Shown: positions 8,500 to 18,447, numbered from the stretch's first letter. The stretch is DNA of 64,000 nt from an uncultured Celeribacter sp. (GCF_963675965.1 NZ_OY780935.1:2902501-2966500), one strand, 5' to 3'. A program made the numbers and translations. Notes: a model not told the origin generated them from the letters alone.

Positions 8500-9006
8500 T
8501 TAGTCCAGCAGCGGGCGAGGGGTGACGAAATCGATCACGGGGTTTTGCCCCATGGCCACTTGTGACCAGCTCTGAGCCGCGATGTCGAACACGGTTGTGG
8601 CCGCCGTGGGGTAACGAGCGAAATCGCCTTGCAGGGGCGGGGAGAGGGCAAATTCAGTGGCGAACTCACCAATGCCGGGATTGTGCCCGATCAGCAAAAC
8701 AGTCTGTCCCGTGGCCTTGCGCAGCTCGCTGAGAATGTGATGGGGCGAGGCCAGATAGAGCGCATCGACGATGTGTCGCTGCGGGCAATATCCCAGTCCA
8801 TCGCTCAGCCAGTCACTGGTTTCACGGGCACGCGCCGCCATGGAGACCAGCATCTGATCGGGCAGGTAATCGCGCTCCTTCAGCCAGCGGCCGATCGCAG
8901 CCGCGCTGCGCTGACCGCGGGCATTGAGCACCCGATCCACATCATCCAGACGCGGATCATCCCAGCTCGATTTCGCGTGCCGGGTGAGGATCAGACGCAG
9001 GCCCAT
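8500..9006 (-). CDS. SixA-type phosphohistidine phosphatase / histidine phosphatase family protein
   Basis: Protein of 168 aa of the short histidine-phosphatase family. The nucleophile motif is 'LTRHAKSSW' (H10), with 'ARARETSDWL' and the second histidine in 'LIGHNPGIGEF'. The ATG at 9006 overlaps the argB stop by one base (TGATG), so it is translationally coupled and is the last gene of the rpmH-argB operon. SixA removes phosphate from phosphohistidine in phosphorelay or phosphotransferase proteins; the target here is unknown. Confidence 0.82.
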   Translation of the reverse strand: MGLRLILTRHAKSSWDDPRLDDVDRVLNARGQRSAAAIGRWLKERDYLPDQMLVSMAARARETSDWLSDGLGYCPQRHIVDALYLASPHHILSELRKATGQTVLLIGHNPGIGEFATEFALSPPLQGDFARYPTAATTVFDIAAQSWSQVAMGQNPVIDFVTPRPLLD

Positions 9007-9896
9007 CAACTGCCCTGTGGTTTGACGCGCGGCTCGCTGTCGCGAATGAGCGACCCGGCCCCGTGTTCGGTGTAAAGCTCCAGTAGGCAGGCATTGGGCG
9101 CCCGTCCGTCAAGGATCACCACAGCGCGCACCCCTTGCGCCAGCGCATCCAGCGCGGTTTCGGTTTTGGGAATCATCCCGCCAGCGATCACACCCTCGGC
9201 AGTGAGCTGCTTGATCTGCGCGGAATTGAGCGCGGTCAGCACCTCTCCATCCGCGCCTTTGACGCCAGATACATCGGTCAGAAGCAGCAGACGATCAGCT
9301 TTGAGCGCCCCGGCGATGGCCCCGGCGGCGGTGTCGCCATTGACGTTGAAGGTTTCGCCATTCAGGCCCGCGCCCACCGGTGCGATGACCGGGATCAGAT
9401 TTTCGTCGCCCAGTTCATGCACAATCGACGGGTTCATCTGGACAGGGGTGCCGACAAAGCCGAGCGCGGGGTCGGTCTGTTCGCAGACCATCAGATTGGC
9501 ATCTTTGCCGGAAATGCCGACGGCCCGCCCACCCTGGCTGTTGATCGCCTGGACGATGCGCTTGTTCACAAGACCGGACAGCACCATTTCGACAACCTCG
9601 ACGGTCGCCTTGTCGGTGACGCGTTTGCCGTTGACGAATTCGGACTGAATATCGAGATCGGCCAGCAGCTTGTTGATCATCGGGCCGCCGCCATGCACGA
9701 TCACCGGTTTCACGCCGACCTGTTGCATCAGCACGACATCGCGGGCAAAGCTTTCCATGGCCTCGTCCGAGCCCATGGCGTGACCGCCGAGCTTGATGAC
9801 CACGGTCGCGCCCTCATATCGCTGCAGATAGGGCAACGCTTGGGAAAGAGTGCGGGCGGTCGCGATCCAGTCTCTGTTCATGTCTTGCTTCTTCAT
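9006..9896 (-). CDS. argB: Acetylglutamate kinase
   Basis: Second enzyme of arginine biosynthesis, phosphorylating N-acetylglutamate in the cytoplasm (296 aa). Amino-acid kinase motifs are '[11 protein letters not shown]', 'VHGGGPMIN', '[13 protein letters not shown]' and '[14 protein letters not shown]'. The start is placed at the ATG at 9896 ('[10 protein letters not shown]'), which fits related proteins. A GTG at 9947 has no ribosome-binding site; an ATG at 9881 is a further alternative. argD, another arginine gene, begins near the right end of the window but is not linked. Confidence 0.93.
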   Translation of the reverse strand: MKKQDMNRDWIATARTLSQALPYLQRYEGATVVIKLGGHAMGSDEAMESFARDVVLMQQVGVKPVIVHGGGPMINKLLADLDIQSEFVNGKRVTDKATVEVVEMVLSGLVNKRIVQAINSQGGRAVGISGKDANLMVCEQTDPALGFVGTPVQMNPSIVHELGDENLIPVIAPVGAGLNGETFNVNGDTAAGAIAGALKADRLLLLTDVSGVKGADGEVLTALNSAQIKQLTAEGVIAGGMIPKTETALDALAQGVRAVVILDGRAPNACLLELYTEHGAGSLIRDSEPRVKPQGS

Positions 9897-9911
9897 GTCT
9901 TCGGGAATCCA

Positions 9912-9932
9912 ATTGAGGGCGTGGCCCTCAAT
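9912..9932. other. Inverted repeat in the argB leader
   Basis: Perfect 9-bp inverted repeat (ATTGAGGGC with GCCCTCAAT, 3-nt loop) just upstream of the chosen argB start. There is no T-tract. It could modulate argB translation within the operon; no known riboregulator was recognised. Confidence 0.35.
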
Positions 9933-9976
9933 ATCGCGTTCCCGCACGCTGTCGCAAGCAATGTTCGGTCTTGGGC

Positions 9977-10624
9977 TCAGACCAAAGTGGCGATAACCGC
10001 GCGCAGCACGTCGATGCCCCAGCCCTTTTCCGAGGATGTGACGATCATTTCCGGGTAGGCGGCAGGGTGTTTGGAGATCGCACCGCGCACCTGCGCGATG
10101 ACCTTTTCGCGTTCCTTTTCCTTGACCTTGTCGGCCTTGGTCAGAACGACCTGAAAGGTGACGGCGGATTTGTCGAGGAGGGTCATGATCTCTTCATCGA
10201 CGTCTTTGACGCCGTGTCGGCTGTCGATCAGGACAAAGGCCCGGCGCAGTGTGGCACGACCGGAGAGATAGGCCTTGAGCAGACGTTGCCATTTTTCGAC
10301 CGTTTTCACCGGGGCTTTGGCAAAGCCATAGCCGGGCAGGTCGACCAGATAGTGGCTGTCGGTGCAGGTGAAAAAGTTGATTTCCTGCGTCCGGCCCGGT
10401 GTGTTCGATGCCCGTGCGAGCGCCTTGCGGCCAGTGAGCGCATTGATCAGGCTGGACTTGCCGACGTTGGAACGGCCCGCAAAGCAGACCTCCAGACGGT
10501 CGTCGGGCGGCATGCCGTCCATGGCAACCACGCCCTTGAGGAAATCTGTCTCAGCCGCAAACAGCAAGCGGCCCTTTTCGAGGGCCGCTGCGTCTGGTTC
10601 TGCGATGGGGAATTGTAGGTCCAT
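9977..10624 (-). CDS. yihA: Ribosome biogenesis GTP-binding protein YihA/YsxC (EngB)
   Basis: TrmE-Era-EngA-EngB-type GTPase of 215 aa needed for large-subunit assembly. G1 is [10 protein letters not shown]3 is DLPGYG, G4 is TKAD and the G5 region is 'SSEKGWG'. The start is the ATG at 10624; the open frame upstream runs into yidC and is rejected. It lies 16 bp behind yidC, the usual Rhodobacterales order. Confidence 0.93.
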   Translation of the reverse strand: MDLQFPIAEPDAAALEKGRLLFAAETDFLKGVVAMDGMPPDDRLEVCFAGRSNVGKSSLINALTGRKALARASNTPGRTQEINFFTCTDSHYLVDLPGYGFAKAPVKTVEKWQRLLKAYLSGRATLRRAFVLIDSRHGVKDVDEEIMTLLDKSAVTFQVVLTKADKVKEKEREKVIAQVRGAISKHPAAYPEMIVTSSEKGWGIDVLRAVIATLV

Positions 10625-10640
10625 CGGTATGTCGCGGCGG

Positions 10641-12458
10641 TCAGGCCGCGTCCTTTTTCTTGATCCTGAGCGAGCGCAGCACATTGCCGAGCACATCGGG
10701 ATGATGGCCGTGACTGCGCATGATCAGGTACTGTTGGATGAAGGTGATCGTGTTGTTGCAAATCCAGTAGAGCACCAGACCCGAGGCAAAGTTGCCCAAC
10801 ATGAACATGAAGACCCAGGGCATCCATGCCATGATCATCGCTTGCGATGCATCGGTGGGCGCCGGGTTCAGTTTCTGCTGCAGCCACATCGAGATCCCGA
10901 GCAGGATCGGCAGGATGCCGAGGCTCAGAAAGGCCAACGCAGAGCCGGGTTCCGGCGGGGCGTAGGGCAGCAAGCCGAACAGGTTCAGGATCGAGGACGG
11001 ATCGGGTGCGGACAGGTCGCGGATCCAGCCGATCCACGGCGCGTGCCGCAGTTCGATGGTGACGAAGATCACTTTGTAGAGCGAGAAGAACACGGGGATC
11101 TGCAGGATCATCGGCAGACAGCCTGAGGCCGGATTGACCTTGTTCGTCTTGTAAAGCTCCATCATGCCGCGCTGCAGCTTCTCTTTGTCGTCGCCGGCCG
11201 CCTCTTTCAGCTTTTCCATCTCCGGCTGAAGCTCTTTCATCCGGGCCATGGAGACATAGGACTTATAGGCCAGCGGCAGCATGATGCCTTTGATGATCAC
11301 AGTCAGGATCACGATGGACCAGCCCATGTTGCCGATAAAGCCGTGCAGGGCATGCAGGATGCGGAAGATCGGTTTGGTGAAGAACCAGAACCAGCCCCAG
11401 TCGATCGAGTCGACAAAGCGGGAGAAGCCGTTGTCTTCCTGGTAGTGCTTGATGGTTTCCCATTCTTTCGCACCGGCAAAGAGGTAAGAGGTGCTCTCGG
11501 CCATGGCGCCAACGGCCAGATCGGTCGTCGGCATGCGGGTCTCGACCTGATAGATGTCGGCCCCTTCGACGTATTTGGCGACAGAGGTGAAGCTCTGTCC
11601 CGGCGTCGGAACCAAAGTGGTCATCCAGTTCTTGTCGGTGAAGCCGGCCCAGCCGTTTTCCTCAACGTGAATAACCGAAGCCCGGCCCGCTTCGCGCGGG
11701 TCGAAGTCGAAATCGGCGATGTCTTTGTATTTTTCCTCGTCCAGCTCTTTGTCGGACAGGCGCACAAGGCCTTCGTGCAACACGAAATACTTCGACACAT
11801 CGGGCGTGCCGTGGCGGGCAACGATCCCATAGGCGGCAAGACGTGCCGGCGCATCAGAGGTGTTTTCCACCGATTGCTTGATGGTGAACAGATAGTTGTC
11901 GTCGATCGCGATAGTGCGGTAAAAGATCAGCCCTTTGCCGTTGTCCCAGCGCAGCCTGATCGGCGTTTCGGGCGTCAGCGCAGTGTCGCCTTCGGCGGAC
12001 CAAAGGGTGTTGGCGCCGGGCACATCGGTGGCTTCCAGCGTGCCACCCGGGGCCCAGCCGTACACAGCGTAATAGGGGGCGTCCGACCCGACCGGGGTCA
12101 GCAGGGTGACGATTTCGTCGCTGTCGAGTTCGACCTTGTAGTCTTTTAGGGACAGATCGTCGATCCGGCCTCCGACCAGCGAAATGGAGCCCTTGACCCG
12201 GGGGGTCTCGATGTCGATCCGGGGGGCGTCGGACACCTGTTCGGCAGTTTCGGCGTCGACGCCAGATACTTCGTTGGGGGTATCCGCGGATGGCGGCGTC
12301 AGAGCAACGCTGCTGTCGGTCGCATCAACCGTTTCCGTCGCGACGGGCGCGTTCGGATCAACGGTCGGTTCCGGAGCCGGGAAAAAGAGTTGCCACCCAA
12401 TCAACACCACGCCACTGAGAACAATGGCCAGAATCAGGTTCTTGTTTTGATCGTCCAT
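10641..12458 (-). CDS. yidC: Membrane protein insertase YidC
   Basis: Insertase of 605 aa with the Gram-negative layout. There is an N-terminal membrane anchor ('LILAIVLSGVVLIGWQLFF'), an acidic Pro/Thr/Val-rich linker, a large periplasmic beta domain to about residue 350, then the conserved membrane core ('GNMGWSIVILTVIIKGIMLP', 'YKTNKVNPASGCLPMILQIP'). It ends in a basic tail. It inserts and folds inner-membrane proteins with or without SecYEG. The 220 bp separating it from ttcA hold no convincing gene. Confidence 0.95.
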   Translation of the reverse strand: MDDQNKNLILAIVLSGVVLIGWQLFFPAPEPTVDPNAPVATETVDATDSSVALTPPSADTPNEVSGVDAETAEQVSDAPRIDIETPRVKGSISLVGGRIDDLSLKDYKVELDSDEIVTLLTPVGSDAPYYAVYGWAPGGTLEATDVPGANTLWSAEGDTALTPETPIRLRWDNGKGLIFYRTIAIDDNYLFTIKQSVENTSDAPARLAAYGIVARHGTPDVSKYFVLHEGLVRLSDKELDEEKYKDIADFDFDPREAGRASVIHVEENGWAGFTDKNWMTTLVPTPGQSFTSVAKYVEGADIYQVETRMPTTDLAVGAMAESTSYLFAGAKEWETIKHYQEDNGFSRFVDSIDWGWFWFFTKPIFRILHALHGFIGNMGWSIVILTVIIKGIMLPLAYKSYVSMARMKELQPEMEKLKEAAGDDKEKLQRGMMELYKTNKVNPASGCLPMILQIPVFFSLYKVIFVTIELRHAPWIGWIRDLSAPDPSSILNLFGLLPYAPPEPGSALAFLSLGILPILLGISMWLQQKLNPAPTDASQAMIMAWMPWVFMFMLGNFASGLVLYWICNNTITFIQQYLIMRSHGHHPDVLGNVLRSLRIKKKDAA

Positions 12459-12678
12459 AAGGCCGCCCGATTTTTAGGAATTCAGTCTCGGGTGGTTCAA
12501 CCCGCCTGAGGCCCGAAGGTCAAGCAGTTTTGGCTTTTTTGCCCGGAAAAGGCGAGAAAGTGATCGCGGATGGTGGGTTGGAAACGCTGCTCCGGGAGGC
12601 CCTTGGAGGTCACGCAATCCGTTCGCTTTTTTCCGCATGTGCGGAAGTGGCCGGGGAATGCGCCGTCAGCTCTGCAGA

Positions 12679-13560
12679 TCAGCGCAGCTTCGGGGTGCCG
12701 CTGTCTGCGGTCTCGGCGGTGTCGCTGTCGTTCATCTCCTGACGGGCCAGCCCGAGGAAGTCGAACAGTTTCGGGTCCATCATATGCGAAGGCCGGATGT
12801 TGGTCAGCGCCTTGAACATCACCTGACGGCGACCGGGGCTGTTTTTCTCCCATCCGTCAAGGATTTGCTTGACCTGCTGACGCTGCAACCCATCTTGCGA
12901 TCCGCACAGGTCGCAGGGGATGATCGGGTAGTTCATAGCGCGTGCGAATTTTTCGCAATCGTCTTCGGCGACATGGGCAAGGGGGCGATAGACGAACAGG
13001 TCACCCTCTTCATTGACCAGCTTGGGCGGCATGGTGGCCAGCCGCCCGCCGTGAAACAGGTTCATGAAAAAGGTTTCCAGAATGTCGTCGCGGTGATGGC
13101 CCAGCACCACGGCGGTGCAGCCTTCTTCGCGGGCGATCCGGTACAAATTGCCGCGCCGAAGCCGCGAACACAGCGCGCAGAAGGTGCGGCCCTGCGGGAC
13201 CTTGTCCATCACGATGGAATAGGTGTCCTGATATTCGATGCGGTGGGGCACCTGCATCTTTTCCAGAAACTCGGGCAGAACGGTGGCCGGAAAGCCGGGC
13301 TGGCCCTGATCAAGATTGCAGGCGACCAGCTCCACCGGCAGCATACCGCGCCACTTCAGTTCATAGAGGGCGGCCAGCATCGTGTAGCTGTCCTTGCCGC
13401 CCGACAGGCAGACCAGCCATTTCGCACCGCGTTCGACCATGCCGTACTGTTCCACCGCCTCGCGGACGTTGCGGATGATGCGTTTGCGCAGCTTCTTGAA
13501 CTCAGTGGTCGAAGGCGCGCCGTGAAATAGCGGATGGATGTCGTCGAGATCATCAAGCAC
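12679..13560 (-). CDS. ttcA: tRNA 2-thiocytidine(32) synthetase TtcA
   Basis: PP-loop ATPase that thiolates C32 of tRNA through an iron-sulfur cluster. The P-loop is 'SGGKDSY'. Cluster cysteines lie in '[10 protein letters not shown]' and 'CDLCGSQ', and '[19 protein letters not shown]' is diagnostic. A GTG at 13560 is chosen as start (293 aa): AAGGAA at the end of yidD is correctly spaced and the protein then begins at '[11 protein letters not shown]', as in relatives. The frame stays open to 13668, but that proline-rich extension lies entirely over yidD and is probably not translated. Confidence 0.9.
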   Translation of the reverse strand: MLDDLDDIHPLFHGAPSTTEFKKLRKRIIRNVREAVEQYGMVERGAKWLVCLSGGKDSYTMLAALYELKWRGMLPVELVACNLDQGQPGFPATVLPEFLEKMQVPHRIEYQDTYSIVMDKVPQGRTFCALCSRLRRGNLYRIAREEGCTAVVLGHHRDDILETFFMNLFHGGRLATMPPKLVNEEGDLFVYRPLAHVAEDDCEKFARAMNYPIIPCDLCGSQDGLQRQQVKQILDGWEKNSPGRRQVMFKALTNIRPSHMMDPKLFDFLGLARQEMNDSDTAETADSGTPKLR

Positions 13561-13564
13561 GGGA

Positions 13565-13870
13565 TTATTCCTTGGTCTCGGGGGCGGGGGGCTCGGTGGT
13601 GGCGGGCTTGGATCCGCTGGGCGTGCTTTCTGCGCCATGGTCATGTCCGCAGGGGGGCACGGGATCATAGCCCGATCCGCCCAGCGGGTGACAGCGGCCC
13701 AGCCGCCGGATGGTCAGATAGGTGCCTTTGATCGCGCCATGCTTCTCCAAGGCTTCCATGGCATAGGCGCTGCAGGTGGGCTGATAGCGGCAATTGTAGC
13801 CGATCCAGGGCGAAAACGTCAGCCGATACGCCCGCACGGGCAGGGAAATGAGATAGGCGAGCGGCGTCAT
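13565..13870 (-). CDS. yidD: Membrane protein insertion efficiency factor YidD
   Basis: Small protein of 101 aa with the invariant '[18 protein letters not shown]' and '[15 protein letters not shown]' motifs and an amphipathic N-terminus. It assists YidC-dependent insertion at the inner membrane. The ATG overlaps the rnpA stop (ATGA). The C-terminus is proline/threonine-rich, and its last codons carry the ttcA ribosome-binding site. Confidence 0.93.
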   Translation of the reverse strand: MTPLAYLISLPVRAYRLTFSPWIGYNCRYQPTCSAYAMEALEKHGAIKGTYLTIRRLGRCHPLGGSGYDPVPPCGHDHGAESTPSGSKPATTEPPAPETKE

Positions 13871-14322
13871 TTGGCTGGCCCTTTATTGTCTGCATGGATC
13901 TTTTTGAGAGCATATCTGAGATCTTTGAGCAGCAGATCAAAGGGGCGTGCGCTTGTGTCGCTCTTCTTGCCGATGAGAACGTAGTCCCAGCCGTCCCGGC
14001 CCATATCCGGGATCACGGCACGCGCGGCCTCGCGCAACCGCCGTTTGGCATGGTTGCGTTTGACGGCATTGCCGACCTTTTTGGAGCAGGTATAGCCAAC
14101 CCGGATGCCCTCTGTCGGCTCTCCGGGCGCGCGTTTGCGGCCCTGCAGCAGAAAGCTGGACGTGCCCTGACGCCTTGCCCGCGCGGCCTTCAGAAAGTCG
14201 GCGCGTTTGCGGAGCGTTTCGAGGGCCCGATGCGAGGGCGCATTCGGGCATGACAAAACCGCCGACTGCGACCCTTCGGTTCCGGCCTTGGCCTCTACCT
14301 CGGGTGCGTTCGGCGGTGTCAT
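13867..14322 (-). CDS. rnpA: Ribonuclease P protein component
   Basis: RNase P protein (151 aa), partner of the catalytic RNA in tRNA 5' maturation. The signature is '[19 protein letters not shown]', with '[10 protein letters not shown]' near the start of the fold. The ATG at 14322 has GAGG about nine bases upstream. It gives an N-terminal extension of roughly 35 residues before the conserved domain. It lies 37 bp downstream of rpmH. Confidence 0.92.
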   Translation of the reverse strand: MTPPNAPEVEAKAGTEGSQSAVLSCPNAPSHRALETLRKRADFLKAARARRQGTSSFLLQGRKRAPGEPTEGIRVGYTCSKKVGNAVKRNHAKRRLREAARAVIPDMGRDGWDYVLIGKKSDTSARPFDLLLKDLRYALKKIHADNKGPAK

Positions 14323-14359
14323 CTGTTTTGCCTCGAAAAGGCTGTCCCTTGGTGTCAGC

Positions 14360-14494
14360 TTACGCGGACAGGGATTTGCGACCGCGTGCGCGGCGTGCAT
14401 TCAGAACCTTACGGCCAGCTTTGGTTGCCATACGGGCACGGAAGCCGTGACGGCGCTTGCGGACGAGGTTGCTCGGTTGATAGGTGCGTTTCAT
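14360..14494 (-). CDS. rpmH: 50S ribosomal protein L34
   Basis: A 44-residue, highly basic protein that reads '[18 protein letters not shown]' at its N-terminus and ends 'GRKSLSA'. This is an exact-length L34. It is the first gene of the rpmH-rnpA-yidD-ttcA-yidC-yihA-argB-sixA-like minus-strand operon. Confidence 0.97.
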   Translation of the reverse strand: MKRTYQPSNLVRKRRHGFRARMATKAGRKVLNARRARGRKSLSA

Positions 14495-14575
14495 CGCGCC
14501 ATCTCCATCGGTTGCATTGGGGCCCAAACCCCCATGCGTCGGGGATTCGAAGGCGAGTAATCGTTCGAAGCCCTG

Positions 14576-14604
14576 CCAATAGGAGGGTCAGAGGCTGTTG
14601 TCAA
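14576..14604 (-). promoter_or_regulatory. Probable rpmH operon promoter
   Basis: On the minus strand a perfect -35 hexamer TTGACA (14599-14604) is followed after exactly 17 bp by TATTGG (14576-14581). This leaves a leader of roughly 75 nt before rpmH. The leader carries a TTCGAA inverted repeat. The rest of 14495-14805 shows no gene. Confidence 0.55.
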
Positions 14605-14805
14605 TTCTCATGCCCGGTATTTCTGTAACATTTTGACGTCAGGCGGGGAGCGCCGGGGGCGGAAGGGCAATATCTGTGGCTGTGCACGCCGGATGCCGGT
14701 CCTTCGTTCTGCTGACCCCCGCGTGAAAAGGCGCCAAAATGCTGGTCTTGTACGCGCTTCTTGCCCATCCTGTCGGGCAAACGCAAGCCTCAGGGATTTT
14801 CACAC

Positions 14806-15522
14806 ATGGCCGCAGAGCGTCCACATCGCAGACATCTGTTTCTTGTCGTGGTCTTCCTGTGCCTAGCGGTTGGGCTTTGGCTGGGTTTTCGCGATGTCCT
14901 TCGGTTTGAGGTGCTGGCCGAGAATCGCGCGGCCTTGCTCGCGCTGCGGGACGCCCATTACGTCGCGGCTGTGGCGGGGTTCGTCACTCTCTATACGGTG
15001 ATCGTGGCTTTTTCGCTGCCGGGCGCGACGCTGGCCACGCTGACAGGGGGCTTTCTGTTTGGCCTCTTTCCCGGGGTGGTGTTCAACATTCTGGCCGCAA
15101 CCTGTGGCGCGGCGGGGCTGTTTCTGGCGGCGCGCTGGGGGCTGGGTGACTGGCTGGCGCGGCGGTTGGACAATTCGGAAGGCCGCGTTCAGCGGATCAA
15201 GCGCGGCATCGACGACAATCAATGGTCGATGTTGTTTCTGATCCGATTGCTGCCGGTCGTCCCCTTCTTTGTCGCGAATCTGTTGCCCGCGCTTGTGGGG
15301 GTGCCCTTTCATCGCTTCGTGATTTCCACGGCTCTGGGCATTGTGCCGGGCGCCCTGATCTATACCTCGGTCGGGGCGGGGCTTGGTGACGTGTTCGAAC
15401 AGGGTGGGGCACCCGATGTGTCGATCATTTTCGAACCGCGTGTGCTTTTGCCGATTCTCGGCCTATGTGCATTGGTGCTTTTACCGATTTTGCTGAAAGC
15501 GCGACGCAAGGAGACGCCATGA
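14806..15522 (+). CDS. TVP38/TMEM64 (VTT, DedA-like) family membrane protein
   Basis: Inner-membrane protein of 238 aa. An N-terminal membrane segment follows 'ERPHRRHLF'. The VTT core has 'ATLTGGFLFGLFPG', 'LFLIRLLPVVPFFVANL' and 'ALGIVPGALIYTSVGAGLGD'. The ATG at 14806 follows CAGGGA; a TTG at 14761 is less likely. The stop overlaps the flavoprotein start (ATGA), so the two are coupled. In other bacteria the same two families occur adjacent or fused. Family members are linked to lipid or ion transport, but the function here is unknown. Confidence 0.82.
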   Translation: MAAERPHRRHLFLVVVFLCLAVGLWLGFRDVLRFEVLAENRAALLALRDAHYVAAVAGFVTLYTVIVAFSLPGATLATLTGGFLFGLFPGVVFNILAATCGAAGLFLAARWGLGDWLARRLDNSEGRVQRIKRGIDDNQWSMLFLIRLLPVVPFFVANLLPALVGVPFHRFVISTALGIVPGALIYTSVGAGLGDVFEQGGAPDVSIIFEPRVLLPILGLCALVLLPILLKARRKETP

Positions 15523-16916
15523 CCGCGACAGCCCTGACCGAGGTAAAGACCGATATCTGTGTGATCGGCGCAGGGTCTGGCGGGCTGTCTGTGGCCTCCG
15601 GCGCGGCACAGATGGGCGCGCGGGTCGTTTTGATCGAAGGCGGTGAAATGGGCGGCGATTGTCTGAATGTCGGCTGCGTGCCGTCCAAAGCGCTGCTGGC
15701 GGGCGCGAGGGCGGGGATGTCCTTTGAGCGGGCCATGTCACATGTGCGCGCCACAATCGCCAGGATCGCCCCGCACGACAGTCAGATGCGCTTTGAAGGC
15801 CTTGGCTGCCACGTGATCCGGGCCAAGGCCCGGTTCGCAGGCCCCTCTGTCGTTGAGGCCGGCTCGCATCGCATTCGGGCGCGCCGTTTCGTGATCGCGA
15901 CTGGGTCCCGACCCTTCGTGCCCCCGGTGCCAGGTCTGTCCGAGGTGCCGTATCTGACCAATGAAACATTGTGGTCCTTGCCGCACTGTCCCAGCCATCT
16001 CGTGATTCTGGGGGGCGGTCCGATTGGTGTGGAAATGGCACAGGCCTTTCGCGGGCTTGGGGCCGAGGTGACTCTGATCGAAGCACGGCGCCTTTTGGGG
16101 CGCGAGGACCCGGAGGCAGTCGCATATCTGCGCGATCGGTTGCAGGAGCGGGGTGTGGCGTTGCGCGAAGGTGTGCAGGCCACGCAGGTCTCCGCAAAGG
16201 CGCGGGAGGCGGGGGACATCACGGTAACACTGGAGGATGGCTCCGAGGTCATGGGCAGCCATCTGCTTGTCGCGACCGGACGCCAACCAACCCTTGAGGC
16301 GCTGAACCTCTCATCCGCCGGTGTCGAGGCAGACGCAGGCGGGGTGCGGGTCGATACGCATCTGCGCAGTACCAACCGCCGTGTTTATGCTATTGGCGAT
16401 GTGGTGTCGGGTGGTGCGCGTTTCACCCATGTGGCTGGCGCTCAGGCCAGTATGATCGTCCGTGCGCTGATGTTTGGTCTGCCCGCAAGATTTCGCGGTA
16501 ACCATATTCCGCATGTCACCTATACCGACCCGGAGCTGGCGCGGGTCGGCCTGACCGAGGCGGAGGCGCGCGACAAATATGGGAACCGCCTGCGGGTGGA
16601 GAAGCTGAGCTACCAGGACAACGACCGGGCGATTGCCATGGGGCAGGGGGCCGCCGGGTTCATCAAGTTGATGGTGGTCAAGGGGCGCCCGGTCGGCGTC
16701 ACACTCGTCGGGCCGCAAGCGGGGGAATTGATCGCCACCTGGGTGCTGGCGCTGTCGGCCGGGCTGCCGTTGCGCAAAATCGCAGGCATGGTTGCCCCAT
16801 ATCCCACATTGAGTGAACTTAACAAACGTGTCGCGGGTGCCTATTTAAGTCCGCAGCTGTTTGATAATGTGTGGATCAAGCGGGTGGTCAGGGGCGTGCA
16901 GAAGTGGCTGCCCTGA
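15519..16916 (+). CDS. MerA-like FAD/NAD(P)-dependent disulfide oxidoreductase
   Basis: Class I pyridine-nucleotide disulfide oxidoreductase of 465 aa. The FAD motif is 'CVIGAGSGGLSVASGA', the redox-active pair is C48/C53 in 'CLNVGCVPSK', the NAD(P) motif is 'ILGGGPIGVEMAQ', and 'YAIGDV' precedes the dimerisation domain. The catalytic histidine of lipoamide dehydrogenase and glutathione reductase ('HPT') is tyrosine here (Y428, 'APYPTLSE'). No mercury-binding heavy-metal domain or C-terminal cysteine pair is present, so true mercuric reductase activity is unlikely. AAGGAG at 15508-15513 supports the start. Coupling to the VTT protein suggests a joint membrane redox role. Confidence 0.85.
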   Translation: MTATALTEVKTDICVIGAGSGGLSVASGAAQMGARVVLIEGGEMGGDCLNVGCVPSKALLAGARAGMSFERAMSHVRATIARIAPHDSQMRFEGLGCHVIRAKARFAGPSVVEAGSHRIRARRFVIATGSRPFVPPVPGLSEVPYLTNETLWSLPHCPSHLVILGGGPIGVEMAQAFRGLGAEVTLIEARRLLGREDPEAVAYLRDRLQERGVALREGVQATQVSAKAREAGDITVTLEDGSEVMGSHLLVATGRQPTLEALNLSSAGVEADAGGVRVDTHLRSTNRRVYAIGDVVSGGARFTHVAGAQASMIVRALMFGLPARFRGNHIPHVTYTDPELARVGLTEAEARDKYGNRLRVEKLSYQDNDRAIAMGQGAAGFIKLMVVKGRPVGVTLVGPQAGELIATWVLALSAGLPLRKIAGMVAPYPTLSELNKRVAGAYLSPQLFDNVWIKRVVRGVQKWLP

Positions 16917-16945
16917 ATTTGTAACGAGAAGGAGACCAGGCGATC

Positions 16946-18388
16946 TTGCGCTTTCTCAACACGCTGACAGGCCGGTTTCTGGTTTTGACCATCATTTTCG
17001 TGATGGCGGCAGAGGTCATGATTCTCGTGCCTTCGGTCGCTCGTTTCCGCGAGGATTTTCTGCTGTCGCGACTGGAGCGCGCGCAGATCGCCTCGCTGGC
17101 GCTTCTGGCCAACGACAGTCTGGACATGGATCTGGAAGACGAACTTCTGGCCAACGCCGGGGTCTATAACGTCGTGCTGCGGCGCAATGAGATCCGCCAA
17201 CTGGTGTTGTCTTCGCCCATTCCCGAACAGATCTACGCCACTTATGATTTGCGCAATGCCAGCTCTTTCGAACTGATCCGAGATGCGATGGCGACTCTGC
17301 TCGATCCTGAGGGCCGGGTGATCCGGGTGATCGGCGACCCGGTCAAACAGGCGGGGCTGCTGATCGAGGTGACCTTGTCGACTGCGCCGCTGCGGCTGGC
17401 GATGATCGATTACGGGCTGCGTATCCTCTTGCTGTCGGCGGTGATCTCACTTTTCACCGCGTTTCTGCTGTTTCTGGCCGTCCGCGAATTGCTGGTCCGT
17501 CCGATCAAGCGGGTGGTGGGGGCGATGACCTCATATACCCAAGCGCCCGAAGATGCGCGTCGCATCATTTCCCCGAGTGCCAAGGTCGCCGAACTGCGCG
17601 AAGCCGAACTGGCGCTGCAGTCGATGGAAACCGAGCTGACCGCCTCCTTGCGCCAAAAGGACCGTTTGGCCCAACTGGGCGGCGCGGTGGCGAAAGTGTC
17701 CCATGACCTGCGCAATATCCTGACCACGGCACAACTTTTCACTGACCGTCTGGAAATGTCCGAAGACCCGGCGGTGATCCGCGCCGCGCCCAAGCTGGTG
17801 AATTCGATCCAGCGCGCGGTGAACCTCTGTGAAACCACGCTGGCCTTTGGCAAGGCCGAGGAACCCGCCCCGACATTGGCCGGGGTGCGGGTAGCCGAGC
17901 TGGTCGGCGACATCGTTGAGGGTGAACGCCTGTCGATCGGTGATTTTGATCTGTCCTTCGCCGAAGACATTCCCGCCACCATGGTGATCCGGGCGGATTT
18001 CGAACAGATGCACCGCGTCGTGTCCAATCTCGTGCGCAATGCCCGCCAAGCGATCATGGCCACGGGCCAGCCCGGCGAGATTGCCGTGGCGGCTTGGGAG
18101 GACGATGACGAATGGGTGCTGAGTGTCACTGATACCGGGCCGGGACTGCCGCCCAAGGCGCGCGATCACCTGTTTCAGCCGTTTCAGGGCGGGGCGCGCA
18201 AAGGCGGGTTCGGGCTGGGGTTGGCCATTGCCGCGGAACTGGTGCGCGGCCACGGCGGACGTTTGCTGCTGGAACGCAGCGACGCCGGGGGCACGGCTTT
18301 CGCCATCCATCTTCCCAAAGGCTTTGCCGTGACTGCAGAAGAGGAGGCGACCGAGGTCGGGCAAGAGATGACGCTGCCCGCCAAGTAA
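16946..18388 (+). CDS. Membrane sensor histidine kinase (orphan)
   Basis: Protein of 480 aa from a TTG start with AAGGAG eleven bases upstream. There is one membrane segment near residues 10-30, a periplasmic domain of about 120 residues, a second segment near 150-175, a HAMP-like linker, an H-box with H253 ('KVSHDLRNIL'), an N-box ('NLVRNARQAI') and G-boxes ('DTGPGLP', 'GGFGLGLAIAAEL'). No response regulator is adjacent; the next feature is a tRNA gene. The signal sensed is unknown. Confidence 0.88.
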   Translation: MRFLNTLTGRFLVLTIIFVMAAEVMILVPSVARFREDFLLSRLERAQIASLALLANDSLDMDLEDELLANAGVYNVVLRRNEIRQLVLSSPIPEQIYATYDLRNASSFELIRDAMATLLDPEGRVIRVIGDPVKQAGLLIEVTLSTAPLRLAMIDYGLRILLLSAVISLFTAFLLFLAVRELLVRPIKRVVGAMTSYTQAPEDARRIISPSAKVAELREAELALQSMETELTASLRQKDRLAQLGGAVAKVSHDLRNILTTAQLFTDRLEMSEDPAVIRAAPKLVNSIQRAVNLCETTLAFGKAEEPAPTLAGVRVAELVGDIVEGERLSIGDFDLSFAEDIPATMVIRADFEQMHRVVSNLVRNARQAIMATGQPGEIAVAAWEDDDEWVLSVTDTGPGLPPKARDHLFQPFQGGARKGGFGLGLAIAAELVRGHGGRLLLERSDAGGTAFAIHLPKGFAVTAEEEATEVGQEMTLPAK

Positions 18389-18447
18389 GCCAAAAGACAG
18401 ATCTGCATAAAAAATCAAAGATTTTGAAAAAAGATGCGGAAGCCCTC

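Noticed and set aside
12631..12646. TTCCGCA/TGCGGAA palindrome between ttcA and yidC as a terminator
   Set aside because: The T-run lies on the wrong side for minus-strand transcription; it is inside an operon.
13561..13668. Proline-rich N-terminal extension of ttcA
   Set aside because: It lies wholly over yidD, and a GTG with a well-placed ribosome-binding site exists at 13560.
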